Source: Monosporascus cannonballus
Lineage: Eukaryota > Ascomycota > Sordariomycetes > Xylariales
Direction of reading: 5' to 3'
Length of the DNA: 64,000 bases
NCBI GenBank assembly: GCA_004154925.1
Contig: QJNS01000746.1
Coordinates: 225,185-289,184, forward strand
Both the position numbers and the translations under genes were made by a program. Position 1 is the stretch's first letter. Each line of letters opens with the position of its first letter. This document shows, one piece after another, positions 12,451 to 24,429 of this stretch. The notes under the pieces were generated by a model. The model worked only from the letters and a program-made list of their open reading frames with translations. It made no database searches and was not told where the DNA came from.

Positions 12451-15400
12451 TTTTAAAATTCAATTTTAACGTGATTTGAATTAATAATATATTTCAAATA
12501 TTTTGCTCTTTACTAGTGGAATTAACTTTTTGGTGTTAAATATTTATTTGGCGTTTTGTAAAATCTAAAGGTTTTTATGAATGTATCCTATATATGCTTT
12601 TTCTGTATCGCAAAAATGAAAATGTCATCGAAGTAATATACGATAAAAACGTTAGGATATTGTCGTAAAATATACTGTATTATTTAGTAAAAGGTGCTTA
12701 ATGCGTTCGTAAATTTTCTTAATGTATTAAAATATTTAAGTAATTTATATTACGTTTTAAAATTTAATTTTAGTCGTATATAGCTTTAAAAACTTCTAAC
12801 ACATTTATAGTTTTCTTTATAGTTAAATATTGTAAATTGTTAAGACAGATAAAATCGGTTCTTAACGTTAATGATTAAAATTAATAACATTCTATTTGTG
12901 ATACCAATACAGCTGAATTAGTAATAATCGACCATAAAACATAATATTTTATTTTCCTTAGATACGAAAAATATAAGGTCTACGGCGGGTAATTTCGAAG
13001 GTCGAATTTATTCTTTTTGTAGCCGGGTTTTTAAATGTTCTTGAAAAACGCGTAATTCATTTCCCTTAATATTATAAATAAGTTTTCGTAGATAAGCTTT
13101 TTTTGGAAAATTATTTCGTAATTTTATTGGTTTTATTTAAATAGTTTTATAATAAATTTTGTGGAAAACTTAGTTACATTAATAATTTTATAATATTACA
13201 TTATTTCTTGAAATTTTCCAGTCAGTATCCTAAGTTATGATTTAATTACCCAAATTCTATTTCAATAGTAACAGTAATAATTTATATGATTTTAATAGAT
13301 AATTTTTTATTTCGCTCATTTAGGTAATAAAGCATTTATTACAATTTTATATTTGATGTGTTGATAAAATTTTCGAATTAATTAATTTCGCGGTTACTTT
13401 ATCGGTTATCGGAAACAATATTTTGACTTTCGGTATTCGTAACGGTATAAGGGTTTTATGTATATTTATATAATATTTTAAGTTTATTAATAACGCTACA
13501 TTCAACATATTTTCGCGCTAACATTTCGTATCCCATCATTACGGTTATTAAAATATTTTTAATCGTATATCCAAAAGCAATAAAATTATTAAGGGTTCTT
13601 ATCGTCGCGTTTAAAACCTTTTTCGGAACTTCTTGTTGATTACTTTAGCTTTCGTTATTTTACGACTTTTTTATAAGTAACCTTTATTTTAATTACTGGA
13701 AGAATTTGTTAAATTACACGTATATTTTTGTGCATAATATAATAAGTTGCTCTATTTGTCGTTTTTGCCGATATATCTGTCTTTCGAATTATCGTAATTG
13801 CTTTTTGTTTTAATTTTTTCTTTTAGTTAGCGGGTAATTTTCTGCGTCTTTTACCGTGTTTTATTCGGCTATGTTCGCTTTATTTTTTACAAGTTTCGAA
13901 TAAAAACGCACATTTTTGTTTTAATATGTTTTTATTTCTGGATTTGTAATAAACGATAGTTAGAAATACAAATCAGCAATGGGCTTCTGGTAATACTCCT
14001 TGATTATCTGCTGTATCAAAAATCTTCTGTTTAATAGTTATATTATTTGTATTAATAAGAAAGATTTTCTTATGAGCAGTATTTTTCTTGAGGCTGGTTT
14101 TATAAAGCCGCCTGTTAATCGATCCGGTTTTATGAAATAAAAATCTCGCAATGTCGGTATTATTGCTTATTTCTTTTTTTCTAGTTTTACTTTAAAAGTT
14201 AAATTTTTTTTCTAGTGTGTAGGTATTATGCGTTAATAAATTAATTCTGTTTACTTTTTATAGGAATAACATCGTTGGTTGTTAAAATAAATAATATGTA
14301 TTTACCCGTATTAATCGGAGGTTTTTGGGTAAATAGTTTTTGTTTATTTTTGTTGTATTTGTAATTATTTCCGTCAGGCTTTTTGTTATTCCCTGAATGC
14401 TTTTTAAATTGGCTTTTTGGCTTTCCGTATCCCGTATCGAATTTCTTATGAAAATGGTTTATGTTCGTACTGTGGCTGGATTATATTAATAAGTTAAGAA
14501 ATTTTTTGGTAATAGTGAAATTATGTTTTAAATACCAGTGTCCAATTCCTTTATCTAGGTGCTTTGAGTTTTTAATATTTATAAGCTTTATGTCTTATTT
14601 TACAGTAAATAAAATATTTAATTTAATTCCAATATTGTTTTTGGGGCAGTTAACTGCATATCGTAATTTATCGTTAAATTTAGCCTTGGAATTTAGTGTT
14701 TTTTAAGCATATTACAGATTATTAATTTTGATTGTTATAGTAATGTAATAAATTAAAACATCGGATCGATCAATTTTAAGTTCTTTTTAGATTTCCTTTT
14801 TAAGTCCGTTGAAAAACTTGATCATAAATACTTTTTGCCCATAATTTAGTTTCGAACCTACTTGAAGTGCTGCTATAATTAGATACTGAATCTTTTGTCG
14901 TAATCTGTTCAGTTGTATTTCGGTTTTTGTTTTTTCGTTTATTATTCAGAAAAATTTTCTGAAAGCTTATTCGAGTTTTTCGTAGTTGTTATAAACTTAT
15001 ATTACTTTTTGGTTTCGCTGTTCGGAAGGTAAGTGAAATTTTTTTTTGTGTGGGTTCGAATTAAGTAATCGTATTTTAACATCCTTTTTTATTGCGAACT
15101 TTATTTGTACGGTAAAAGTTACCAATCGAACCGAGAAATATTCGAAATACGTTCTGTATTACGTTAAAAATAATTGTAACTTGGTTAAGATTTCATTAAA
15201 GGATTCAGTTTAAGTGATTTAAACCCTTACTTGGTTTTTTTATTAGATATTAGCTGGATTAATTATACGGTTCCGGTTAGCTTTTTCGAAATATAAGTGT
15301 TATTTTTGCTTTTAGGATATTTATAGATGGCTTAGAGAAAAATAGTATGATTATTATTATTTTTTTCCGAATGGTACGATACGTTAATTCATTAAGTTGA

Positions 15401-15569
15401 GTCGTTGAAGGACATTTCCTGGTAATTTACTGGTTAAGGCGAAGTATTTCCAAAATTTCCTAATCGGAACTTGTGGTTTTTTGAGGGATTTCGTAAATTG
15501 GTTTGTTAGTAATATAATATCGGAATTATTACTTAAAGTGTAACAGTGTTATTAAATAAGAAGTTTTAA

Positions 15570-15946
15570 TGTATATCGGTTAAAGGTTTAATTAATTGTT
15601 GAATTTAAATTGTACGGATTTATAGTAGCAAAAATGTAGGAAGTCTTTAAGTATTAAATTTTCTAAGCACCTTTTGTAATATTTAAAATATGTAGGGTAA
15701 CGAAATTATATTCCAAATCAATGCTATTTCACTATGAATTTTACGAATATGCATATTTTCCGTCTATTAATTGGAATTTAGTTGGATTTTGAAGGTAGTA
15801 CAGATTTAATTCTTTTGGGTATGATGAATTTTGTATGGATTTATTTGGATTTTGCCGCTAAAAGAGGTCCAAATTACGGAACTTGATTTATTTGGTCTTT
15901 TAGCTGTTTCTGCTGCGACCGTTCATGGAGGCCGTAGCCTGCTAGG
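15570..15946 (-). repeat. 5' LTR of the reversed gypsy element
   Basis: Starts TGTATATCGGTTAAAGGTTT (reverse of the LTR 3' end) and ends with GAGGCCGTAGCCTGCTAGG and CCGTAG. The last 80 bases are GC-richer than any other LTR copy here except the one at 48,746, so they escaped most RIP. Confidence 0.6.
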
Positions 15947-16129
15947 CCGTAGAACCGAGCCTGGTATAAGAATAATTGAGTGATTTTTTTTCATAGAATT
16001 AGGTTAATTTACGTTAAAACTGTTTTATACTAATGTAAAAACGGAGCTATATTAAGCTGTCGTTATAAAATCAAATGCCACTAGCTTGGCTTATATTAAA
16101 AGTGTTAGAGCTATGTGAAGCCAACATTT

Positions 16130-16325
16130 TTTTAATATAAAAACACATTAGTAATTAGAGTTAATAGTTTACTACTAATGAACAAATACAGTTTAAAACT
16201 TAAAGTTTTTAAATAGTTCATTGCTTAATTAAACGTACATTGGTTACTTAGTAAAGTAACTAAAACTACAGACTAATATAAATATTAAAAATTACTAAAG
16301 CCTACAGATTACATTATTAAGCCTG
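16130..16325. repeat. MITE-like fragment related to the 47,467 MITE
   Basis: Contains TTAGTAAAGTAACTAAAACTACAGAC, matching TTAGTAAAGTGGCTAAAACTACAG in the complete MITE, and ends TATTAAGCCTG, a degraded TATCAACCCTG terminus. The left end is not clear. Confidence 0.4.
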
Positions 16326-16499
16326 CTGATATTCATGTTTCATAATTTATTTGCACACTTTTGCGAAACACGCAGTGGTTTTATATAGCTAGTTATATAA
16401 ATATATATACATATTGCGATTAACTGCTAATATTGTCGTATCCACTATGTTATAACATATTTAGTTAACTTATATATTCTTTTAAGCCTTTAAAATATT

Positions 16500-16640
16500 T
16501 CTCCCGTTGATTTTTCAATGGTTGATAATTAATGACTAATCGTCTAACTACAAACTACATCTTATAGCTATTAGTTTGTTGACTAACTACAAACTAACTA
16601 CATTAGTTAGTTAATAACTACAAAATAACCAGAAATTAAA
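16500..16640. repeat. Second MITE-like fragment
   Basis: CAATGGTTGATAATTAATGACTAATC resembles the MITE left end (CAGGGTTGATAATTAGTGACTAATA) and is followed by repeated ACTACAAACTA and TTAGTTAGTTAATAACTAC words. An (AT)n run follows at about 16,657-16,678. Confidence 0.4.
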
Positions 16641-16679
16641 GTAATTTAATATATATATGCATATATATATATATATATT

Positions 16680-19090
16680 ATTTATTTACTTATTTGTACT
16701 AAGTATATTATTATTCGAACCTGAAATTATTTTAAGGCTTAGCTTTTTTGTTTTCAATTTAATAATACGAAAAGAAACACTACACAATACGTGAATTAAT
16801 GATAAATTTTCCAAAAAATGAAACGTAATACTTAATATTAAATATTTTTAATGAAAATAATTCATCACGCGCTATTTTAAATTCCGACTTCTTTTTTAGG
16901 ATTTACTAAGATATTATATTCCGTATACAAATATCGTTTTTTTTCTCCGAAAAAGTTATATTAATTAGGTGTTTATTAAAATGCTTTTGTGGATTAATTT
17001 TAAAATAATTTTTTATATTCATACGAAACTTTGTAATGATTTGCGTTGTATTTATTACCTGTATTATTAATATTATTAATGTGAACGAAACCTTAGAAAA
17101 GATATATAAAATAGCAAAGTTAGCGATTCTTTTTGAAATTATGTTGATATTTAAATTTCCGGCTTATATAATAACGACATCATTGAAAAGGAAAACCAAA
17201 ATCGAAAACATCATCAGTTTAATATTTGATTTATAATTACATGGAATATCAAGTTATACGGATTGAATTAATAAAGTTCGTCAAACTCTTATTACAATGA
17301 AATATTTATATTTATTATTCGAAATTTAATCAGTGAATTTTTAACACATAATGTAATTAAAGTGATTTTTAAATTAAAAGGAATTTTCAGTTATCGATAT
17401 CGAAATATTTAAATAAACCGGATATTTCGAGTATATAGATATAACTGAAATTAATTTAATATATAACAGTTATTAAACGTATTCGAAATTTTCGTAAAAT
17501 TAATGATTTATTTTTAAGCTGAAGTGCTTAAAATCCTACGCCAGAGTACATTGAAATTTAATCCTAAATATATTTATTTATACAAGGTACATCAGTATTC
17601 AAGCTATAAGGTCTAAGCTAAGCCAAATGCATAAAACTCTGCACTGATATTGACTCAGGAGGCTTATATGCGTAGTTGCTGATAGAAATATATTTATAGA
17701 TTAGGTTAAAACAAAAATATTACAATAAAGGTTAAAAATGCTGAAAAAATGAATTAACATATAATAGCCCTCAACTATTATAAACTTAATCATATATGTC
17801 AATAACCGCCATAACATAACGAATAAGTAGTTGTTGAAAAGGTCAATTAACGAACTAATTAAAGAATATTCATCTTGTATGTTTAAATTATGGTAAATAT
17901 TATCTATAAAATAAGTTATTTCGAAAGCCTTGGATTAGTATATTACTATTTGATAATCCGTAAGGATCTTAAGACAATATTTTGCGACGACAAAAATGAA
18001 TATATTATTTAATTTTTTAAATGAATAAGATAATTAATCGTTTAAAAATTTTATATGGGAGAAGAAAGGGCTATGTAGCTAATCTTCTATTCAAAGAATC
18101 CATTAAAATATAAATTTTAAATAAATATATATTCTATTTCATTAGAAAACTAGTCGACTTCTTTTGTCTTTAACTTTCGGTAATAAAATGTTTCCCATTT
18201 TCAGCAATATTATTACTAAAAATAAAAATCGAGTTTAACCCGAAAAGGTTAAAAAATGCGCCTAAGTACAACATTGGAACATTAAGGATATATATCTGTT
18301 GAAACTATAAGGCAAAAAATTTCTGGACTGTGAAAAAAAAGGAGAAATAAAATATAAAAAGAACTAAAAAGAGTCTCAATTTTAATTTAAATTGTTTAAT
18401 AAATATGAATCAAATAAATAAGCTATATTTAAGTTAAAGTTATATTGTCCAAGTTGAGCCAACTACATAAAAATATCTTATACACTATAATTTATAAGAG
18501 AAAAATAATATATAAAGTTTTGAAATACGACAAATTACACTTCTTAATTCTACAAAGCTTTATGTTAAAATAAATTTTAACCCTTTACAAATAGGTAATA
18601 TTTCAATTAATATCAAAATAAAAAGTTTATATACACAATTGCAGATAATTAAGAAAACTTAGAAAATATCAAACGTAATAAAGCTTGAAAGTAAAGTTTA
18701 AAAATAAACGAAAGAACAAACCGTATGTGGAAATTTTAAGTACGGATAAAAAATGTGCTAATCCTTACAAGATTTACAGTTAAAAGTATTAAGTATTAAT
18801 TCATAAAAAAAACTAAAAACTATAATTTTGATTATGTTTAAAGTTCTTGAAATTAGTATTAATTTTAATTCTAAAATGCACTACCGAATTCCGAATATAT
18901 AACAGCGATAATCTATTTTAATAAAATCATTAACAAAAGTATTTCATTTCTAGTAGATATATCACCTAGAATTATTGAATGAGCGAATATTATTGATAAT
19001 TTTATTAACTTGAAAAATATATTTAAGGAAAATTAAACTCGATTTTTAATTGTCGAATACGATTTAATTTACCTAAATAACAATAATTAG
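16680..19090. other. AT-rich decayed DNA, no gene seen
   Basis: No protein could be read on either strand. Words near 17,590-17,640 (AAGCTATAAGGTCTAAGCTAAGCC) and 18,425-18,470 (GTTATATTGTCCAAGTTGAGCC) resemble each other and, in reverse, 24,820-24,870. They may belong to a dispersed repeat, possibly an LTR, but the match is too weak to name. Confidence 0.35.
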
Positions 19091-19440
19091 TTTTAGGAGA
19101 ATTTACGTGGAATAATATGGAAACTACGAGAACACTGTTGACAAAATTGAGAAGCGAAACAGAGACAGAGTAAAAAACTTGCAAATTTAAACTTTGCTAT
19201 AATATAGCAAAAATTACGAATCGTTATTTATCCGGCTATTCCGGATTACTGAAGGCTTTTTAAAATGCTAAAAAGAATCGACGTGGAGAATAGTGGGATA
19301 GGGTAGTTTGAAATCGCCTTGGAGTAAGACGTTAACAAACGGGGTGGGTTTGTTGAAATTTAGGAATTGAGGTATTAATCTATCATTTTATTCAATTTCA
19401 TCTATACAGTTACATCACGTTTATGAAGAATAGAAAAATA
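19090..19440 (+). repeat. Repeat D, copy 3, plus strand
   Basis: Reverse-oriented relative to the copies at 11,885 and 23,890. CCGGCTATTCCGGATTACTG, a diverged GACGTGG block and ATCATTTTATTCAATTTCATC align in order with the reverse complement of those copies. It is less AT-rich than its surroundings. No gypsy protein was seen next to it, so repeat D can occur outside a gypsy element. Confidence 0.45.
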
Positions 19441-19679
19441 CAAAATAAAAACTTTTCAAAATATTTCAAAAGAATACATTTTTGTTAATTAAGAAAAGTT
19501 TGAATATAATGTTCTCTAAACACATATAAAGATATAAAACTATATAAATAAAATTAAAAGTTATAGGTAACTATCTGAAAGAACTAAAACTTTGTGACGT
19601 TATAATTCATTAATTTCATGTTTAAAAAACATTTCAACATATCTTCTAAAAGTATAACAAAGTTAAGAATAATAACGAT

Positions 19680-20130
19680 CCAAAAAGAGATGTGTAGAAG
19701 TGCACGGGAAATTTAAGGAACGGAAAAAGAAGGCCGAATTTTGGAAGACTAATTTATAAGCTATAAGTAGTTATTTTTTTAAAAAAAAAACTTCCTAACG
19801 TTATAACTACTTGACCGTTATTTAAAAAGGGTATTAAAGTATGTTATAGGCGGATAATAAAGTGAAGATAATTATCGACGAAAAGACATTTTTAACGATT
19901 AGCAGAAAATTTAAAAAAGTATAAAAGAAGTCCAAATCTTGACCACGAATTTATAAGCTACAAATAGTTTTAAAAATTAAAGTTTTTAAGCTTTAAAATT
20001 AGTTAACCGCTAATTTAAGAGGGGAATGAAATTATGTTATAAAAGGATAATAAATTTAAAATAAACCACGATACAATAAGATTTTTCCAAAAACCAAGCC
20101 TGGCTTAATATAATCGAAAAAAGATATCTG
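19680..20130. repeat. Two imperfect tandem units of about 197 bases
   Basis: TTATAAGCTATAAGTAGTT at 19,754 recurs as TTATAAGCTACAAATAGTT at 19,951. Both are followed by a TTA(G/A)TTAACCG-like stretch and by GTATGTTATA(G/A).GGATAATAAA. The units differ by RIP-like and other changes. Confidence 0.6.
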
Positions 20131-20136
20131 TCGGAA

Positions 20137-20208
20137 AAAATTTAAAAGTGTTTCAAAATTTAAAAGCGTTTCAAAATTTAAAGGTGTTTCAAAATTTAAA
20201 AGTGTTTT
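20137..20208. repeat. 18-base tandem repeat, four copies
   Basis: AAAATTTAAAAGTGTTTC occurs four times head to tail (20,137, 20,155, 20,173, 20,191) with one substitution each in copies 2, 3 and 4. There are no spacers, so this is a minisatellite and not a CRISPR array. Confidence 0.9.
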
Positions 20209-20505
20209 TTTGAAGGTTAGTTTTCTCTGAAAGAAATTAGCAAGAAAAAGGTTAGTTCTTCGTTATTTCTGGAAAATAACTGATTAATTATATGTAGTCG
20301 GTAAATACTGGCCTAACTATATTATATTATTTTCTAGCATGGTCTATATTACAATTTAATGTTAAACTATCAGTGACTGAATCACAGCCTAGATATGTAT
20401 CTTTACAAGCTTTAAGTCGATTTTTTGAGGCATAAAACTTTTAAATTGTTAAGTTTAACACATTAATGGCAAGTCATATTTCGTGATTTTAGAACTTTTA
20501 TAATT

Positions 20506-20890
20506 CAGGGTTACTAATGAGTTACGAATAATTTAAGTACAAGTTACAAGTCGCAGTTTGTATTTTGATAACGGCCTAAATAAAACCACAGTAATTATTT
20601 AGTAAGTCGATTAAAAAAGAACTACCTGTAATTATAGATTAATTGCTATTAATTGCTTGATCTTTGTTTTATTTTTTGAGTAAATGCGGTTTTTTGTATA
20701 TAAAATAAGAGTGTTTTGATAAGGTTTCACAAATGGCTTTATTTTAGTTTTATATTATTTATTTAAATATTTGTTTCAACAATAAAACTCGGTATAGCGA
20801 GTTAGTAGCTTAATTAAAACTTTAATAATTAAGTAATAACATAGGTAAAACTACAGAAGTTAATTACTAGCTACAAAACCCCTAAAAATG
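20506..20890. repeat. hAT-like terminus and possible longer MITE relative
   Basis: Begins CAGGGTTACTAATGAGTTAC, close to the MITE left end at 47,467, and is preceded by the same eight bases (TTATAATT). About 370 bases later GTAAAACTACAGAAGTTAATTAC resembles the MITE right arm, but no clear AACCCTG terminus follows. Confidence 0.35.
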
Positions 20891-20899
20891 AGCAACAGC

Positions 20900-23300
20900 A
20901 GCAACGGCTCTGATGATATATATTGTTGACCTTATTTATTATAAAGAACTTCAAGGTTTTCCCATACCTATTTTTTCGTAAATATATTTTTTAATGAGTA
21001 TTTTTTTCAGCTAAAAAGTTAAATAAAAACATTTACATGTTTAAATTATTCCAATTTTAGAATACGGGTAAATAACAAATAAAATTTGTAAAAACACAAT
21101 TATTGTAAATTTTCGAATGTTAAAAAAACTTGTAGTATTTAATGTAAATTTTTTTATTAATCAAAAATGTTTCCAATATATATATTACCGCTTTAAGCTC
21201 TTGTAAATTTTATTATTGATTTTTAATTTATAAAACAAATAGAAAAAAAATGTTTCTTATCTTAGTTAACGGTTACGAAATACTCAGTATAATTTCCTAT
21301 AACTTCGAAATAACTTTATAAGCGTTTAATATTTCTAAGCTCTATTTTCTGAATAGTAAACCATTTTTTAATAGGTTATAAAAGATATAATAAGTTTTAT
21401 TAAAATCACCAAATATTACATTAACGTCGTAACGTAAATTTAATTTTGAAAAAATTTAATATAAACTCTTTAGAGAACATTCATAAGTTATATATTAATT
21501 AAGCTTTTCTGATTTACAATAAATAGCTTTATTTTTTACTATCAAAAATTGGTTTAAAATATTACTTTAACTTTTTTTCCAAATATTAAAGGCATGAATA
21601 CATAGGTTCAAATAACCGAAATTTTCCGTCCTTATATTTTTTTAATGTTAATAGAAAGCAAAACCTTATAAAACAGTATTATTATTTAAATACAAAAAGG
21701 AAGAAATGCTATTTTGCTCTAAAAATCTGTTAATACACAAAAAGTTTCTTTTTTAAAGATTTTCATTATTTTGCACAAATACCGTACAAAAAGAAATATA
21801 TTTTTATGCGCCTTTCATTAAGTATTTTATTTATGTATCTAATTAGACAAAACATTATCCACGTAAAGGGCAAGTATCGTAATTAAATAGTCGAAAAACA
21901 ATTATTTCGAAATTAAAAATCTTTTATTGAAATTTAACTTAGATAAAGTAACGCCTAATTAGTCAAAAATTAGTTACAGCTAGTTATGATAATTATATAA
22001 AATTAAAGAAATACTCAATAATAAAGTTAAATAATATATCAACTAAAAAAATGAACCATATTTGTTTGAAATTATTACGTAAAATAAGAATTTTCAAACC
22101 TTCGAATTATTATATCATCGTCCGATAATCCGTGGAAATATTATAACATTACTTCCAAAAGAATAGAACTAATAAGTTATTTAATTATCTATATTTATTT
22201 AAAAACAAACCTTTTAATTAATAGCTTGAAGAAGTTAAAAATACGGAGGTAACTGAAAATAAATCCGAAAATAACGTTAGTCACGATATATATAAATATT
22301 TCAAAGGGTATTTCGATGAAAAATTAAATATGCACTTAAAGAAAAACCAATGCATCCGTAAAGTAAGTTGAAAGGCTTATTTACTTGTATAATAATACTG
22401 CTTTGTTGTTTTATTATAAATTTATATTTATAATCATAACAAATTATAAAAATAAAAATTTTTATAACGGTGTAAAACCAATTAACTTCGTTCCCTTATA
22501 TTGGCTATTATTTCTCGACAATATTTAAGCACTGCGCCTATTTTACCTTCGATTAAAAGGTGTTTTAGTAATATTATTACAAAAAGAAAAAAAATCGAAC
22601 ACAACCCAAAATAGTTGGATAATATATTAAACAGCCGAATATTAATAATATATAAGTTTTACAAAATTACAATAAAAAAGATTTAAACCTCCAAGAGGGG
22701 AAAATGAAATAGTAAAAAAAGATTCGAAAGATTTTAACGTATATGTTATATATTTTATATATATAAGTAATATATTAATGTTTTTATAATATAAAACTAT
22801 ACAAGATTTCCGCTATTTAAAAACGTTATTGTGTCAATATTAAATCAAATTTATATATTTATATATAAAGAGGGTTTTTTTAATAATTTACTTAGGTGTA
22901 AGTAATTACAGTAAAACAAAAACGTTGAACATTATTATCAATTAACTAATAATTCTGCCCAAAGTTAAAACATATATTATCAATATATAAAAACTTTTCG
23001 TTAAGTTGTAAAAAAAAGTATTTTTAAAAATTAAGTATATATTAAAAATAAAAAAACGAAATTTAGGAAATGTTAACATAAACTGTAATATAATAAAAGA
23101 TATAACGCTTTATCAAAGAAAATTTGCAAAGGTTAAAAAAAAGATTTTTAATTTTATTTTGTAAACACTTCGTTAAATTTTTAAATTATGAATTATTTTT
23201 AGTTGTTGATTAAATAAATTAAAAAAAGTTAATAAAATACTCAATATTAAACAACCAAATGTTTTTAAAAAAATTTCGAATTAATCACAATGAAAAAAAC
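20900..23300. other. AT-rich decayed DNA, no gene seen
   Basis: Long A/T runs with isolated CG. No frame gives a recognisable protein and no LTR end motifs were found. Confidence 0.45.
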
Positions 23301-23885
23301 CTCAAAGTTTCATAATTATTAATTAAGTATAAATAAAAACCGGTATTATTTATTTTTAATTTTTTTTCAAAAAATATATTGAATTATATTTATGTTTCAA
23401 ATTTTATTGACATCGTATAATCTATTATAAGAAAGCCGTTTCCTGAAAATCAAATAAAAGTTTATTGTTTAATACATATATAATATTTTTGTACTTAAAC
23501 TATGTTCGTAATGTCTTCAAATTTAGGATTGTTTAATTTTTACTTTTTTTTAGTTTCGTATAAACTTTATTACGTTAATTTGTTTTTCAATAATCGTAAC
23601 AATAAGGTAATACTTATTTATTTATTATAATATGAAACTTATTTTTTAATTATATTATTCTTTTAATTTTATACTAATTATATATAATGTCGATAAATAT
23701 ATTGTGTTTTATAGCATTAAAATATATTAAAATATTTTATTTAATAATTATTCTTTAAAATAGGTTTATTCTAGTTTTGCTAGTATTTTAAAATTTTTAG
23801 GTTTTTTTTTAAAATAATAATTAATATATATGGTGCATTTTAATTTTTCTTTGCTATATTTACTTTTATTCCATTTTTAATACTT
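23300..23885 (-). repeat. Possible outer part of repeat B
   Basis: ATTATATATAATGTCGATAAATATATTG near 23,680, and the AT-rich text before it, resemble 3,080-3,230 (TTATAATTAATGTCGATAAATAC) at the edge of repeat B copy 1. The match is low in complexity and could be chance. Confidence 0.2.
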
Positions 23886-23889
23886 TTTC

Positions 23890-24420
23890 AAGAAAGACGT
23901 AATAATGTGAACAAAATTGGATAAAATGAGAAAGTGCGACCATAATTTTTAGGTTTTACTAAATCTATTGTTTTTTTAAGTTGCTTTATTGCGTTTATAT
24001 TCACGTTAATTCTTGTCCGAGTTTTGGAAGGGTTTTGCCGTCTGGAATAGCCGGGCAAATTAAAGTGTGTAATCGTCTAGGGTTATTCCTACTGAAATAT
24101 AAATGCCGAAATTTTTAAGCTCGTTGTTAATTTTTTAAATTTTGCTAATAGTTTTTTATAGTATTTATGTTATTTGATATAAGTTCTTATAAAAATCGAT
24201 TACCATCATTTTCACATATTAACTCGTACTCAAAAATTCAAAGCCGACGTTAAATCTTTTTAAAAAAAAATTTAAAAATAGATTAAAATATCGACGGTTT
24301 TCGTTCACCCGATAGCTTTATAAGATTTAATTGCCGTAAAAGAAACGGTTTCGTTCAAGATTTTACCAAGACGTATTACTGGTATTATATACGCGAAATT
24401 TTGTGGTATGATATTTTAAT
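23890..24420 (-). repeat. Repeat D, copy 2
   Basis: The same words in the same order as at 11,885-12,450: GAACAAAATTGGATAAAATGAG, TTCTTGTCCGAGTTTTGGAA, ATAGCCGGGCAAATTAAAG, GTAATCGTCTAGGG and GAAACGGTTTCGTTCAAG. The minus-strand frame again shows NETVSFTAIKSYKAIG, with fewer stops than expected. More RIP-mutated than copy 1. No RT or RNase H could be read beside it. Confidence 0.55.
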
Positions 24421-24429
24421 TAATAGTAA

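Larger units (their letters stand above)
11040..15946 (-). mobile_element. Reversed gypsy family A element, 3' truncated
   Basis: On the minus strand the 5' LTR is at 15,946-15,570, gag lies about 15,500-14,000, then protease, reverse transcriptase and RNase H. Near 14,450-14,300 the gag frame reads KKPDGNNYKYNKNKQK. Near 13,060 RT reads MNYAFFKNI, and YFDDIFIF with intact FDD lies at 12,635-12,624. RNase H shows FTKKKTK and NLTRFLTVKNL (about 11,450), then a KNGKTDTLSKRLNLEKN tail (about 11,300). Integrase is barely begun at 11,040, where repeat B sequence takes over, so the 3' half is lost. Between RT and RNase H there is about 0.55 kb that the copy at 48,746-55,700 lacks (repeat D). This copy is less CA-depleted than most. 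Confidence 0.75.

Noticed and set aside
14461..14706. 81-codon plus-strand frame
   Set aside because: Antisense of the gag region of the reversed gypsy element; the minus strand carries the meaningful Lys/Asn-rich gag text.
17036..17236. 66-codon plus-strand frame
   Set aside because: Low-complexity Ile/Asn/Lys composition in AT-rich DNA; no context or conservation.
20137..20208. Regular short repeats as a CRISPR array
   Set aside because: 18-base units are contiguous with no spacers, in a fungal-type genome.
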